From NCBI RefSeq assembly GCF_032362555.1, contig NC_083526.1:4422001-4486000 (forward strand): a stretch of DNA of 64,000 nt, read 5' to 3'. The position numbers and the translations under genes are program-made. The first letter of the stretch is position 1. Each line of letters begins with the position of its first letter. The stretch comes from Amyelois transitella. Taxonomy: Eukaryota; Arthropoda; Insecta; Lepidoptera; Pyralidae. The notes under the pieces were generated by a model. It was not told the DNA's origin, did not search any database, and was given only the letters and a program-made list of their open reading frames with translations. Below, one piece after another: positions 22,901-33,802 of this stretch.

Positions 22901-24040
22901 CATGAAGATTAATATCTAAGCTCGGATTCGAATGCCGATCGAATCGACGGCTAAATCCCGCATCGATTCTCGTATAGCAATCAAGATTTATCGGTTTTAG
23001 GGTGCTTTTGGATTCGGCTTTAAAGCATTTGTAGATACATATGTATATAGTCACATCTTTATCTCTTGCGGGCTAGACATAGCCAACAGTCTCGAAAAGG
23101 CAGAAAGGCTGAACGTACGATGGTCGAACGGTTCCTTTACTCGTTAGATAATCGCAGTGTGTCTTTCACTTTACGATATTATTTGTGTATCTAGCGCGTA
23201 CGCAGCATGCACCTGTATGATGCATATTACTGCTACGTCGACGCTGGAACTACGATACGCGAAAGACGCCTACTACGGGGGGTTCTGAGTCGCATTATGC
23301 TTAGAGCAAACGAAATGTAGGCGTATTTATAGGTTGATTCCGTTTTAAGACGTTAGGTACCTACCTGAATATAATACCATCATTCTCAGGGTCAAACCCA
23401 ATAGCATCCGTGTACCAATGACTCTTTCCTGAGCTATGTATCAGTCATTGCATGGAAAGAAAAAAAAACGTAAAAAAACATGCCATGTGGCTAAACGTGA
23501 CCTTTGAGTTTTGTAAATATTAACTCTGTCTACCCCGTAAAGAATAAAGACGTGTTATGTTAGACATGAAGATTAATTCTAAGCTTGGATTCGAATTCCG
23601 ATCGAGTCGATACCGTAATCCCGCGTCGATTCTCGTATAACAATCGAGATTTATCGCCATTGTTTTAGGGTACTTTTGGAATTTACCTTAGAGATCTGTG
23701 GTATATATAAAGTCACGTCTATATGCACTTTATTGCACCACCAACTTAAAGTTTTTCTATTTGGTCAGCTTCTTTTCTCGCACATATTGTAAATCAAACC
23801 ATGGAAAAGCTAATTAACTTTGGTAAACAAGGAAAGGCTAATAAACCTGATCTATGACTATCTCTGAATCTCAATTCCATCATTTAACCGTCCAGTTAAA
23901 CGTGACCGTCTTGTGACTGGTTCTTTTGCCTCGGAAAAATAAAGATGTATTGCGTGTGTGTATATCTTAGCTTGAATTCTGCTGTCGAATCGCAGCAATT
24001 TATCGCTATTAGTTTAGAAAACTTTAAGATTTTGCCAATG
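22901..24040. repeat. local tandem duplication, three decayed units with family A fragments
   Basis: A block beginning ATGAAGATTAATATCTAAGC and containing CGATTCTCGTATAGCAATCAAG at 22901-23010 recurs at 23566-23690 (ATGAAGATTAATTCTAAGCT ... CGATTCTCGTATAACAATCG). It recurs again, more decayed, at about 23965-24040. Each of the first two units is followed by a family A 3' remnant, so a compound unit of about 665 bp was probably duplicated. The GC-richer piece 23120-23300 (with CGTACGCAGCATGCACC) is present only in the first unit. Confidence 0.65.
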
Positions 24041-24177
24041 AGCATTGGTAGTTGATCTGTTGAAAGTTACCCGATTATAAAAGCGTGATGTAAAGGGTTG
24101 AATCCTAACGCGGCCATGTATTCTATCTATCCTATTATATTTCTATAAATTAATAAACAAAAAATATATAAATCTAT

Positions 24178-24548
24178 ACTATAATATTATGAAGCTGAAG
24201 AGTTTGTGACTACCTACTATAGACTACTGGTTTGATTTGAAAAATCGCTTTTTGCGTTGAATAGACCATTTATCAAAGAAAGCTTTAGGCTATGTTACAT
24301 CACGCTGCAACTATAAGGAGCAAATAATTAAAAATGAAAATATTTTTTTTGAAAATGAAAATATTTTATTTGGAAACAAAAAACAAGTACAATTTAAGTA
24401 ACATAGGATAACGATGACATCTGCAGAAGTTATGAAACTGTGTCGCAGATCTCAACTTAATAATTAATGGAATATGTGAAAAAAAAGGGGAAAATTAATG
24501 CTCAAAATAACTATTCCACACAGACGAAGTCGCGGGCACAGCTAGTAG
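24178..24548 (-). mobile_element. family D dispersed repeat, long copy
   Basis: In complement it starts ACTAGCTGTGCCCGCGACTT and ends near ATAATATTATAGTATAG. Relative to 18208 it carries an extra ~120 bp in the middle, including a duplicated GAAAATGAAAATATTTT string. Confidence 0.65.
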
Positions 24549-24690
24549 AAAATATAGAGTTAGCCTTACAAATTTTCTTCGAAGTTCGAGACTTGTGTTA
24601 CGAGATGCTAACTCAAGGATATTTTACACATACTTTACAGTAGATAAATATCCAAGACCCACGCCAATCAGACTTTATAACAGACGATTC
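24549..24690 (-). mobile_element. family C SINE, 3' part only
   Basis: In complement it contains CTGATTGGCGTGGGTCTTGG, AAATATCCTTGAGTTAGCAT and AACACAAGTCTCGAACTTCG. The tRNA-like head is missing. It abuts the family D copy directly. Confidence 0.7.
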
Positions 24691-25939
24691 TCCAAAAATA
24701 AACTACGTTAAATATTTTTTTGCAAATTTCTACCAATCCTAATCATTGAGTTTACATACAACAGACAATCTTTTATCTTCTTATTACCTTTTCTTCCTCC
24801 TGGCCTTAGTCCCGGTTGCATCCTCGCCACTCTGAAGAGGAGTCGGGGTATGCCTTTGACCTTTAACGAACACCTATTAGTATATATTTTGTGACCAAAA
24901 AACATTTTTTTTCTTCTGACAATCTTCACACTAATCACATCCCTGAATAATCTAGCAAATCCCTTGACTTTCCCCGGAGAGATTGAAGTCTCAAGACTCC
25001 GAGGGATTAGCGGGAGCCCCATAAGAGCCCGCAGTAATATGGGACTTCGCCCCATCTTGGTTTTTATGGCACGCCGCATTTCAAATGGCCAGTAAGTCTA
25101 TATAAAAGGCGGCCTGTTTGGCGCGGTGGTTATGTTGCCTCTAAACTATAGGTTTTAGGTTCATAGGTATAAATGTTTAAAAGACTATCTTTTATCCACA
25201 GCTTCGCCGAATTTAGCGCCACATTCAGGCGCGAATAAAGCGCTACATATACGCACGAATTTAACGCCACCTACAAAAGAATACTCATATCCCTATCCCT
25301 AAACCTGATCGGTATTGGATCGGTCAGTTACCTAAACGTGAAGGTGAGTTTAATAATAAAACAAATTTATTTATCAAAAACCAAATACACAAAATATCTT
25401 ACCAAGGAGAGATTTCCTCCTTTCAACTCTATAACTGAAAAATATCTCATTAATAAACTACATTAGGTACATACGAGTGATTTTAAAACCATCGATTGAC
25501 GTATCATTTTATTTATCTTGCTCTGCGCCAACGCTGATCTCCTGTTTGGTTTCCTTCCACCCAAAGGTTGACTGGAAGAGATTGCTTAAGTGATAAGTCC
25601 GCCTTTGTACCATCTAGGTATATCTGCTTTGTGCTGTTTTGTATGTTTTACTCTTATGGTGCAATAAAGAATTTTATCTATCTACCATACCATGCTAGTT
25701 TGCTAGTATAAAGGAAGTTGACATGTTTGTTTGTGTGTCGGCAATCTATGTCTTATGAATATCATACTGTACAATCCAACCGAGTTAACTTCCAGTATAT
25801 CATTCAGTTATAATAGCATATTCTAGGTTGGAATTCAGCCAGACGTGGAGTTTCTAACTAGACAGATTTATTTCCAAACTACACTAGACACTATTTTCAG
25901 GCTTTGTATTGGATTACGTTTGTAATTATCATTTACCAC
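24690..25939. other. intergenic with family F fragment
   Basis: A family F fragment at 24788-24862 reads CTTCCTCCTGGCCTTAGTCC, CACTCTGAAGAGGAGTCGGG and TATGCCTTTGACC. A 123-codon minus-strand open frame across 24708-25079 is partly made of this repeat and is not called as a gene. The rest shows no supported feature. Confidence 0.5.
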
Positions 25940-26136
25940 CTAGACAGAGCCAACAGTCTTGAAAAGACTGAAAAGCCCACATTCAGCTTCATGATAGAAT
26001 TCATATTCTACAAGAAGTATACCAAGTTTATAAGCCTATATCTTAGTCGCTTTTTACGACACCTAAGGGAAATATATGTAACGATTCTTTTCTAAAGTGC
26101 CGGCAACTACACGGCATACCGGAAACCACACGGCAC
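25940..26136 (-). mobile_element. family A retroposon, tail missing, degenerate
   Basis: It begins inside the element at AGACAGAGCCAACAGTCTTG and runs to the 5' hairpin end (CCGGAAACCACACGGCAC). An internal part is deleted. Confidence 0.7.
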
Positions 26137-26550
26137 TTGTGTTGGATTATTTGTAAAGTTATTATCACTTTACGAACGCAACTGTTGGATACAATAGTAA
26201 TTACTTTTATTTTGTATATTTGGCGTATTTAAATAAAAAAAAAGACAAGAAATATGTCAATTTTATAAAAATGTTATATTAATATGAAAATAATACGTTC
26301 CCAAAGACTGTGTTACCTTATGCGCCGCCGCAAATCCTAAATAAGCAAACAAAAATAATCTGACAACTAATATTTACCCTCGGTATAACGTAGGTCTTCT
26401 AATTATATCAAATTCTGGTCTATAATCCATTATATTTCATCACTAAACATAATCAAACAAACAAACAAATATTGTAACATAAATTTGTTTGTTCCTAAGA
26501 AACCCAAATTTATTAATAAGTTAAAAAAAATTACAACTGAAGTAGATTAA

Positions 26551-26717
26551 ATACATACATATAATCACGTCTATATCCCCTGCGGGGTAGACAGAGCCAA
26601 CAGGCTTGAAAAGACTGATAGCTGTTTGGCTTAAGGATAGCATTGAGATTCAATTAGTGACAGGTAACTAGCCTATCGCATAAAAGAAGAATCCCAAGTT
26701 TATAAGCCTGTCCCTTC
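26551..26717 (-). mobile_element. family A retroposon, 5'-incomplete
   Basis: (CATA)n, AATCACGTCTATATCCCCTG, GGGGTAGACAGAGCCAACAG, then TAGTGACAGGTAACTAGCC and TTTATAAGCCTGTCCCTTC. The 5' quarter is absent. Confidence 0.75.
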
Positions 26718-27076
26718 AAAATAACATGAGCTACTATAATATACCTCAAAACTTTTACGGCGACGAGGCCCAGGACTTTCTAGTTATTGATATTTTCACA
26801 AAAACATTAACCTACATCTGTGTACAAAAAGCAAGTAAACACCAAGTTCTCATGTTTTAAAACGTAAAGTTTGGTGTACATTTAAACTTCTTTCATAATT
26901 TATACAGCCACCTCCTAAGTAAAGAGCGCCGTGTAATGTCAACAAAATTTTTAGACCCACGATTATTTTTCACCCAACCTATGTTTTTAAGGGCACCCAC
27001 AGTTACTCAAATCTAAATATTATCAGATATCAAACACCGCTGTTTTCTGGATGGTTTCCGCCGATATCTTTCTCAG
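26718..27076. other. intergenic, nothing recognisable
   Basis: AT-rich sequence with no exon, tRNA or repeat end that I can support. Confidence 0.5.
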
Positions 27077-27312
27077 GGATGTCGTAAAAGGCGCCTAAGG
27101 GATAGCCTTATAAACCTGTCACTATTAATCTCAATTCCATCACAAAGTCCTAGAGCTGAACGTGGTCTTTCAGTATTTTCAAGACTGATGGCTCTGTCTA
27201 ACCCGCAAGGGATATAGACGTGACTATGTGTAGGTACGTATGTTAACACTTTAGAATAGAACCACTCCATCTCTCTTTCCCATATGGATGTCGTAAAAGG
27301 CGCTCGAGATAG
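27077..27312 (+). mobile_element. family A retroposon followed by a second family A 5' fragment
   Basis: A 5'-truncated copy (27077-27243) runs from GGATGTCGTAAAAGGCGCCT to GGGATATAGACGTGACTATG and a decayed ATGT tail. It is followed directly by AGAATAGAACCACTCCATCTC ... GATGTCGTAAAAGGCGCTCG (27253-27312), part of another copy in the same orientation. Confidence 0.7.
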
Positions 27313-27679
27313 TAAGCACATTCATCAAGTGCCACTTATACCATGATCCAAAATGCATCAGGCTCGTGAAAACGTTATGTCAGACAGCTCAGAATTGCTT
27401 CCTGCAAAAACCAGGATCATGGTTATAAGGACTCCGAGCTCCGCTTCAGAGGGGCAAGAATATAGCGGGGATAAACAGCCTGAAGAAACCAGACTTTTTG
27501 CCTAATACACTACAATTACGCCTTTTTCTCGTATGGAAGGAAGAGACTAAACCATTTGACTCAGCACGGTCCCTGCTTCTTACTTTGCTTCATCAAGTTT
27601 CATCAGTTTTTCATGCATCGTCCGTCCTGGATACTCTTGACCTGACCATTCACCAAATAAATATACTAATAAAAATCCC
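27313..27679. other. intergenic with family F trace
   Basis: A fragment around 27405-27470 (CCAGGATCATGGTTATAAGG, CTCCGCTTCAGAGGGGCAAG) resembles family F in minus orientation. No gene is supported. Confidence 0.4.
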
Positions 27680-27692
27680 GCCTAAAATACAT

Positions 27693-27941
27693 ATATACAT
27701 ATGGTCACATCTATATCCCTTGCGGGGTAGACAGTGCCAACAGTCTTGAAAGACTAAATGGCCACGTTCAGCTATTTGGCTTAATGATAGAATTGAGATT
27801 CAACTAGTGACAGGTTGCTGGCCCATCGCCTAAAAAGAATCCCAAGTTTGTAAGCCTATCCCTTAGTCGCCTTTTACGACATCCATGGGAAAGAGATGGA
27901 GTGGTCCTATTCTTTTTTGTATTGGTGCCGGGAACCACACG
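27693..27941 (-). mobile_element. family A retroposon, full-length with 13-bp target-site duplication
   Basis: It is flanked by exact GCCTAAAATACAT at 27680-27692 and 27942-27954. In complement it starts with the 5' hairpin (GTGTGGTTCCCGGCACC) and ends in the ACATACATAT tail, with every internal landmark present. It is the best-preserved copy with the one at 9430. Confidence 0.92.
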
Positions 27942-27954
27942 GCCTAAAATACAT

Positions 27955-28961
27955 CATTTCTTTGAATACGTGTATTTGTAATCAACTTATTCAAATTTGA
28001 AGATCTATATTAAGCCTCGTCAGACGAAGTAGCAGAATGTGTTTTAAGAAAATATTGTCCTTCCTTCTATTTGCGCTCCCAAAGCCCCTTTTAGGCGTCA
28101 GGCTTGGGTTTTTAAACTTTGTTTGTGTAACTAAATTAATTTCCGTGTAATTAACTTAAATCGTACTTAGTTTATACAAGTGACTTGCCGGGGGCTTTGC
28201 TCGCGTATAAATTTATCAGAGTGCAGTTATAATCCTTTTGAAATAAGAAATTCCGCTATTTGTTCCCGCGGGAATACTTTTTAGCGAATGTCTTAGTAAC
28301 CGCTTGCATGCTAATTTTCACCCCGATCGGTTCTTTAGTTTTCAGATTTAGTCAAAGTTGATACCTTACTAAGAAAACTTTTATAAGTCTAAAAATTCAT
28401 AAGACTTCCGAAATCATTCAATTTCTAAAGATCACTTACCTTAATGACTTATATGAGCATTAAAATTTCCTAAATTATTCGAAACCTCACCAAATTGGCA
28501 AACCTTAAAGCTAAAATTTATTAAAACAAAACACATTAAATAATAATTTATCTGTACTCTTTTTAACGGATATTTTTATGACGATAATTCAACAAAAGGG
28601 ACAATTCATTACACAATTTACAGATTAATTCTACGTTATGATAAAACAATTCAACGGCACGTGCTTTATCGTCGCAAATGATTAAGTAATGCTAATAGAC
28701 CTAAATAAACTAACGTAAATTACAATTTTCAGTTCACTGAAACATTATTTTTACTTTAAAAGCTTACATTAAGCATTGTTTTATACTTAAAAAATATATT
28801 TTTTTATTGATGCGTGTTTATCTTACATTTATAGCACTTACTTCGAATTTTTCTTTTACATCAGACTTTATTTAGCTCAAATAAGATATAAAAAAACTTA
28901 TCACATACATAGGAACTTATGACCGCGGTTTTGTCCACTTTTAATATTAGTATAGTAGTAG
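27955..28961. other. intergenic with a weak family D trace
   Basis: GTGACTTGCCGGGGGCTTTG near 28180 and TTTTCACCCCGATCGGTTC near 28316 fit a decayed family D repeat. No exons are supported. Confidence 0.4.
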
Positions 28962-29056
28962 TTTGACGGCCTCTGTGGCTCAGCGGTAGTACGCTTGTCT
29001 GTGACACCGGACTAACTAAATCAGTGTAATTTGTCAAAAAAAAAAAAAAAAAAAAA
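28962..29056 (+). mobile_element. family C SINE, internally deleted, with poly-A tail
   Basis: The tRNA-like head (GACGGCCTCTGTGGCTCAGC, GGTAGTACGCTTGTCTGTG, ACACCGGA) jumps straight to the 3' end block CTAAATCAGTGTAATTTGTC, followed by about 22 A. The box B region and the entire body are missing. A deletion between the head and the distal tail is visible by comparison with 44446-44690. Confidence 0.8.
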
Positions 29057-30442
29057 TGAAAATATTTAGAGAATGGATGAGGGCTTGCTGGCCGCATCAG
29101 GTCCACCCACTCATCTGAATACCGCGACCTTTGCACCAGAAATTATATACGTCCAATTTTCTGAAAGTGCTGGTTCCCTCACGATGTTTTTCTCACCGTG
29201 AATGGGCTTGCTTTTAATTACCATATTCTAAAGGTATAAAACCAAAAATAAATCAAATTCATAGAAATTCAAATCATATTTGCCGAAGATCAGTGATAAC
29301 GTATACAAAATTATGCATAGATATGCGTCAAACCGAGAATCAGTGGGAACGAATGAGGAAAATATGATTTCATTTCAGATTTAGATCCTATGCGATTATT
29401 TACCGCCTTAATAAAAAGGTGGTTCTCAGTCTGACCTGTATGTATGTTTTGATGGGGTATTCGGTGTTTGTTTTTTTAATAAATCGCTTTGACGAAAAGT
29501 CATATAAAATTATTAATTTTGCAGTCGCATTTTTTTTATTCTGTGAACAAATTCTTAGTTACAGCACTCCTTTTAGAGTACACATACTTATGTTTTGTAG
29601 AAAAGAGGCATACGTTTTTCTTTTTTTAGTAATGAATAAACTCAATAACTAAGTACAAGAAATGCTAAAAGACATATAAGAGATAGATAGGTTGAAAAAA
29701 AATAAATATTTTTCAAAACATATTTTGACAGATTAATTATAAAACAAATGGCAGTTACGTTTCTACCAGATAAAGATCACAATTAAAAATCCCACCAGGC
29801 TATTTAATGTATGGGTACTGTGAGAGACCCGAAATTTCTAATTTAAAACCAATTTCAGATAAGCTGTATCTATCTAGGTTCTGCTCGCAAAAATCAGAAA
29901 GATCGTTTTTCTGTTGAACAAAGAGATGTTAACTGCACGAAAATAAACCACGAGATTCGTTATCGGTACATTATCTAAAATTCCATCGTTTACACAAAAG
30001 CAGAAACTTCGTCAAAGTGATACTAACACAGTTCTATTTTTAATCTCCCATAGTTTGGCCAAAGCGACGTAAAATTTTCAATTTCCCGGTTCAGTGAGGG
30101 AAGAAATTCGGCGTAGCACCCACACGCCGATGTGAACTCATTACAAATTAAGTCAGTATGGGTTTCAGAAGTTTTATAATTACTTTGCTTAATTTATACG
30201 TATAATTCAACACGCGAAATAGATCCGTAATCATGATTAATTATATAATGGACAATGTGGAGAAAGGTTAGGTAAAGATCGAAACGGCCGATCTAGCAAG
30301 AAGAGAGTTATGAACGAGAATGAGGAAGTGACTCTTCCGTAAGACTGTCGACAACATATAGCCGAAATTTGGCATAGAACATAACTACAGTAGTATATTT
30401 CACGCTTAAAAAAGCCTGCCTCACACGGTCAAGGCGAGTTGT
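29057..30442. other. intergenic, small family F and family B traces
   Basis: Family F-like TGGTTCCCTCACGATGTTTTTC occurs near 29170. A family B-like string (CAAGAAGAGAGTTATGAACG) occurs near 30297. The open frame at 29419-29652 has no coding hallmark. Confidence 0.4.
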
Positions 30443-30640
30443 CTTTTTTTTTTTACGAGACAAATTACACAAATTGAGTTAGCATCGAAGTAAGTTCGAG
30501 ACTTGTGTTACCCGATACTAACTCAACGATACTATATTTTAGAATTAATACTTATAAAATTAAACATCGAAGACCCAGGCCAATCAGAAAAAGTTATTTT
30601 CTCATCATGCCCTAGCCGAAATTCGAACCCGAAACCTCTT
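30443..30640 (-). mobile_element. family C SINE, head partly lost
   Basis: In complement it runs from TTCGGGTTCGAATTTCGGCT (box B side) through CTGATTGGCCTGGGTCTTCG and the ATAGTATCGTTGAGTTAG block to GTGTAATTTGTCTCGT. The 5' half of the tRNA-like head is missing. Confidence 0.78.
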
Positions 30641-30664
30641 TTTGCTGACTTATGAATAGTGTTG

Positions 30665-30935
30665 CCGGTCGATAGTCCACTATCGATAGGCTATCTTTAG
30701 TTGAGTAAAAGCACAAGTATCGATAGGACTATCAATAGTTAGATAGCAGTTACCGTCAAAACCAAACGACAAACCATACAGTTCATAGCCAACAAAACTA
30801 TCGATAGTATTGAAGCTCAATATCGAAAGCACTGTCGATAGTATCGATACTATTGAGATTTTTAGCCTATCGATAGTGCAAACAATATTATCGAGGGCTA
30901 TTTCATTTTTTCACTATTGATAGGCCAAAACTATG
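30665..30935. promoter_or_regulatory. cluster of TATCGATA sites
   Basis: Five exact TATCGATA octamers lie at 30681, 30718, 30799, 30842 and 30868, all within 195 bp. Many near-matches are interspersed (GTCGATAG, ACTATTGATAGG, AATATCGAAA, ATTATCGAGG). TATCGATA is the DRE bound by DREF in Drosophila, and CGATA is the BEAF-32 core. Whether those factors act here in this insect is inference. The cluster might instead be a palindromic satellite-like remnant. No gene start is evident nearby. Confidence 0.6.
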
Positions 30936-31078
30936 GATAGAAATTACTATGGAAAGTATTGTTGTTTTTGATGATACTGTGCCAAACTTGAACAGAATAT
31001 AAAAATAAATGGAGTAGAATATAAAAATAATTAAATAGATGGTTTTCCAAGTTCAACCCAAAATCAACGCTACGTATG

Positions 31079-31118
31079 TATGACCGTGTATTATATACAT
31101 ATATAATACACGGTCATA
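31079..31118. repeat. perfect 40-bp palindrome (19-bp arms)
   Basis: TATGACCGTGTATTATATA at 31079-31097 and its exact complement at 31100-31118 are separated by only CA. It is close to a perfect cruciform-forming sequence. Confidence 0.92.
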
Positions 31119-32030
31119 TATTTTGGCAATTTGTATACGTCGAAATGCAATACATTAATGGAGTGGGTGCGACATAAGGAATCCAGTTTGTTGTTTTCTG
31201 TTTTGTCACTCACTGTTACATTTTTTTCCCTCATTCAATACATTTTTTTGGGTTTATTTAAACAAGAAAATCGTTAGAACATAGCAAAGATATATTCATA
31301 TTTCAGATTCATGTCTGACCACCTTTACTGATCTATGAACAAGATAATCTTAGCTTTAAATCGTGGTTGTTCTGTGTAAAGTTCCTTTTGGAGTTCCGTA
31401 CCTACAAGGTAAAAACGTTACCCTATTATACCTCTCTGTTTGTCTGTGCGTCTGTATCTGTAGAAAGCTGTTCATACATACATAAAATCACGCCTCTTTC
31501 CCGGAGGGGTAGGCAGAGACTACTAAAACTGTTCACAAGTTTTCTATTTCTGTTCGCTGTAACAACAAATACTAAAATAAAATATGTTTAAGAGAATCCT
31601 CATTTAACCCCTTGCCGGTTTCTTTTCTGGATTCACTTCCTAAGACGACCTCAGCAATGAGACGGAATGGTCTTATTGTATAGTTACTGGAAAATATTAT
31701 CACAAAAATATATTCTGAGTAATAAGAGACATGAAATATTGTCTATTATATTGTTATGATAAAGCTTGTACATATGTATGTTTGTAACATCCAAGCAGAT
31801 GTGACGTAAGTATGCCTAATCTCCAATTGAATAAAAACCTCATAACTAGCAATTTGTCCGGGAATATCCCGTTGCGCCCTCAGGAAACGCCAGTCGGAAA
31901 ATTCCCGCTAACTACTGTAATATATTGCCCTGATTTACAATCTAGATTCCCTCGCTTACACATTTTATTCTGACATGTCATTTTTATTCTTTATGTTAGT
32001 AATATAAATAATCATTTGTATTGGAATAAT
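31119..32030. other. intergenic with one short family B insertion
   Basis: No gene is supported. The B insertion at 31475-31528 is listed separately. The rest is AT-rich. Confidence 0.5.
31475..31528 (-). mobile_element. family B LINE 3' end, strongly 5'-truncated, 7-bp duplication
   Basis: Only the last ~54 bp are present: the tail, AAAATCACGCCTCTTTCCCG and AGGCAGAGACTACT. It is flanked by CTGTTCA at 31468-31474 and 31529-31535. The short length with intact tail and a duplication fits target-primed reverse transcription. Confidence 0.78.
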
Positions 32031-32112
32031 GCCGTGTTGTTCCCGGCACCTTTAGACAATAAGGCCATTATCTCTTTCCCATGGATATCGTAAATGGCGA
32101 CTAAGGAGATAA
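32031..32112 (+). mobile_element. family A retroposon, 5' third only
   Basis: It starts at the 5' hairpin (GCCGTGTTGTTCCCGGCACC), continues with CATTATCTCTTTCCCATGG and GTAAATGGCGACTAAGGAG, then stops. A family F-like string (GGTTTCCTCGTGGTATTTTCC) follows near 32190. Confidence 0.65.
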
Positions 32113-33802
32113 GCCATTGTGGCATTCATCTAGTGCAGCTTTTACTACGATCGAATAACTTTATTAACCAGGGGCTTAAATGTGGAGCTGGTTTCCTCGT
32201 GGTATTTTCCCTCACCCTAAGAGTATCTGCTAGCAACATAACACACGACACATTTGTTGTTGAAATTCAATTGAAATTGAAATAGTTTGGATGAAACTAT
32301 TGGGCTTAAGTAGCTGAAACTCGTCATGCCTATTCCTTGGAAAGTATAAGGGGAATCCCAAAATTCTTAATATAATAAACAAGATTCTTAGTCTTACACA
32401 AGCGAAGCTGCAGCATATTCTTGTATTCAATATCACGATTCACGTTGTAGCAAGTAAACAATAACAGTTATAACAAAATAACTAACGCAGTTGGAAAACA
32501 CTGGGCTTTCAGGAAAAGCAAATATTAGTTTACGTTATTTTGATGTAACTTAAAAATGAAACAGAAAGATACATGAGCTGTATATGTATCCATAGATAGT
32601 AATCATCCTCAACTTGTTAGCTACATAGCTTCAGACTTTCTTAAATGATATACAGAAATGTCATATTTTTACATGCTGTTAAAGATTTTATTTTGTTTCT
32701 ATGGTTGGCTGTCACAGACTTGAATTTTAATGCACTAGTTGTAGGTAAAATTTTGAATTTTGTAAGCCGATTCTTGTTTTTTTACAAATCAATCGAAGGA
32801 AGGGATTGTAAAATTTGGAATTATTTTTTAAAGCGATAGCCGTTGGGATCTTAAGGTCCATTACTAAGCCTTTCAGATAAAGAAGATTTGATTATTGGTT
32901 AAACTCAAAAGGCACAAGACGAGATTTTGTGTTTGTTTGTTTTTGCAAAAATATCTGGTTTAATTTTAAAACAGATTAATCACTTAGTTATAGTTTCACA
33001 ATAAAAGTAGTAAACATACAACATTTTTTGTAAAAAATAATGAAACACACAATTTTTGTATGCAAATTTAAGCTGGTTACCTATTTATGTTAATACAATA
33101 CTTCTGTAACGACTTTTATTTCGTTCTCTGAGAATAGAATATTGAACATTCGGCATCGCTAATAGAACTGTATTTACTTAATTGAACAACTAGATAGTTC
33201 GTAGGTGGTTCAAGTGCCATAATAAGTTTTGCGTTAGTTAAGGTCGGTTTATAAGATCGGTTTTGTCTTAAGATCGTCAGAAATGCTTCAATTGTCTTAT
33301 AATAATACATTAAATTAATAAGACTCGTATGACTGTTTTCATATAGTTATTCGATTGAATTTTTAATTGATCGAGCGAAGTCTACGAGTAGCAATTAACT
33401 TGGGCCAAAAAAATTTGTATGTAAGTTTGTGACGCATTAACTTTCGAACTGATTCTAATGAATTTTAAAAGGTATTTAGACTATAGTAGAGTCTAGTTAA
33501 TAGAGATTTTTGAGATTGCGAGGTTTAAATTGGCGGCGCACTACTAGTATTTTCAAACCTCAGGCGAAATCGGTTCACTGTCATTTCTACAATTCAAATT
33601 ATTATTTATCTGAATTATTGTTTAGTAACTTTCTTTTGTGACAGCACATGGTTTTTTTTTTATTAAAATCTATGATAGAACACAAATAGAAACGTGTAAA
33701 AGAACCTCAGCCGGCATGGTTCGAAATTCACTTGCAAAAGCGTTTCGTAAGGACTTGTTAGGACTAACTTGGTTTAAAAGTTTTTATTATTATCTATTCA
33801 TT
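32113..33802. other. intergenic, no gene seen
   Basis: Low-GC sequence. Open frames at 32230-32436, 32645-32839 and 33116-33310 lack domain features, codon bias or splice context. A T-rich/AT-rich composition dominates. Confidence 0.5.

Noticed and set aside
24708..25079. 123-codon minus-strand open frame
   Set aside because: Part of it is family F repeat sequence and the rest shows no coding signature; likely chance.
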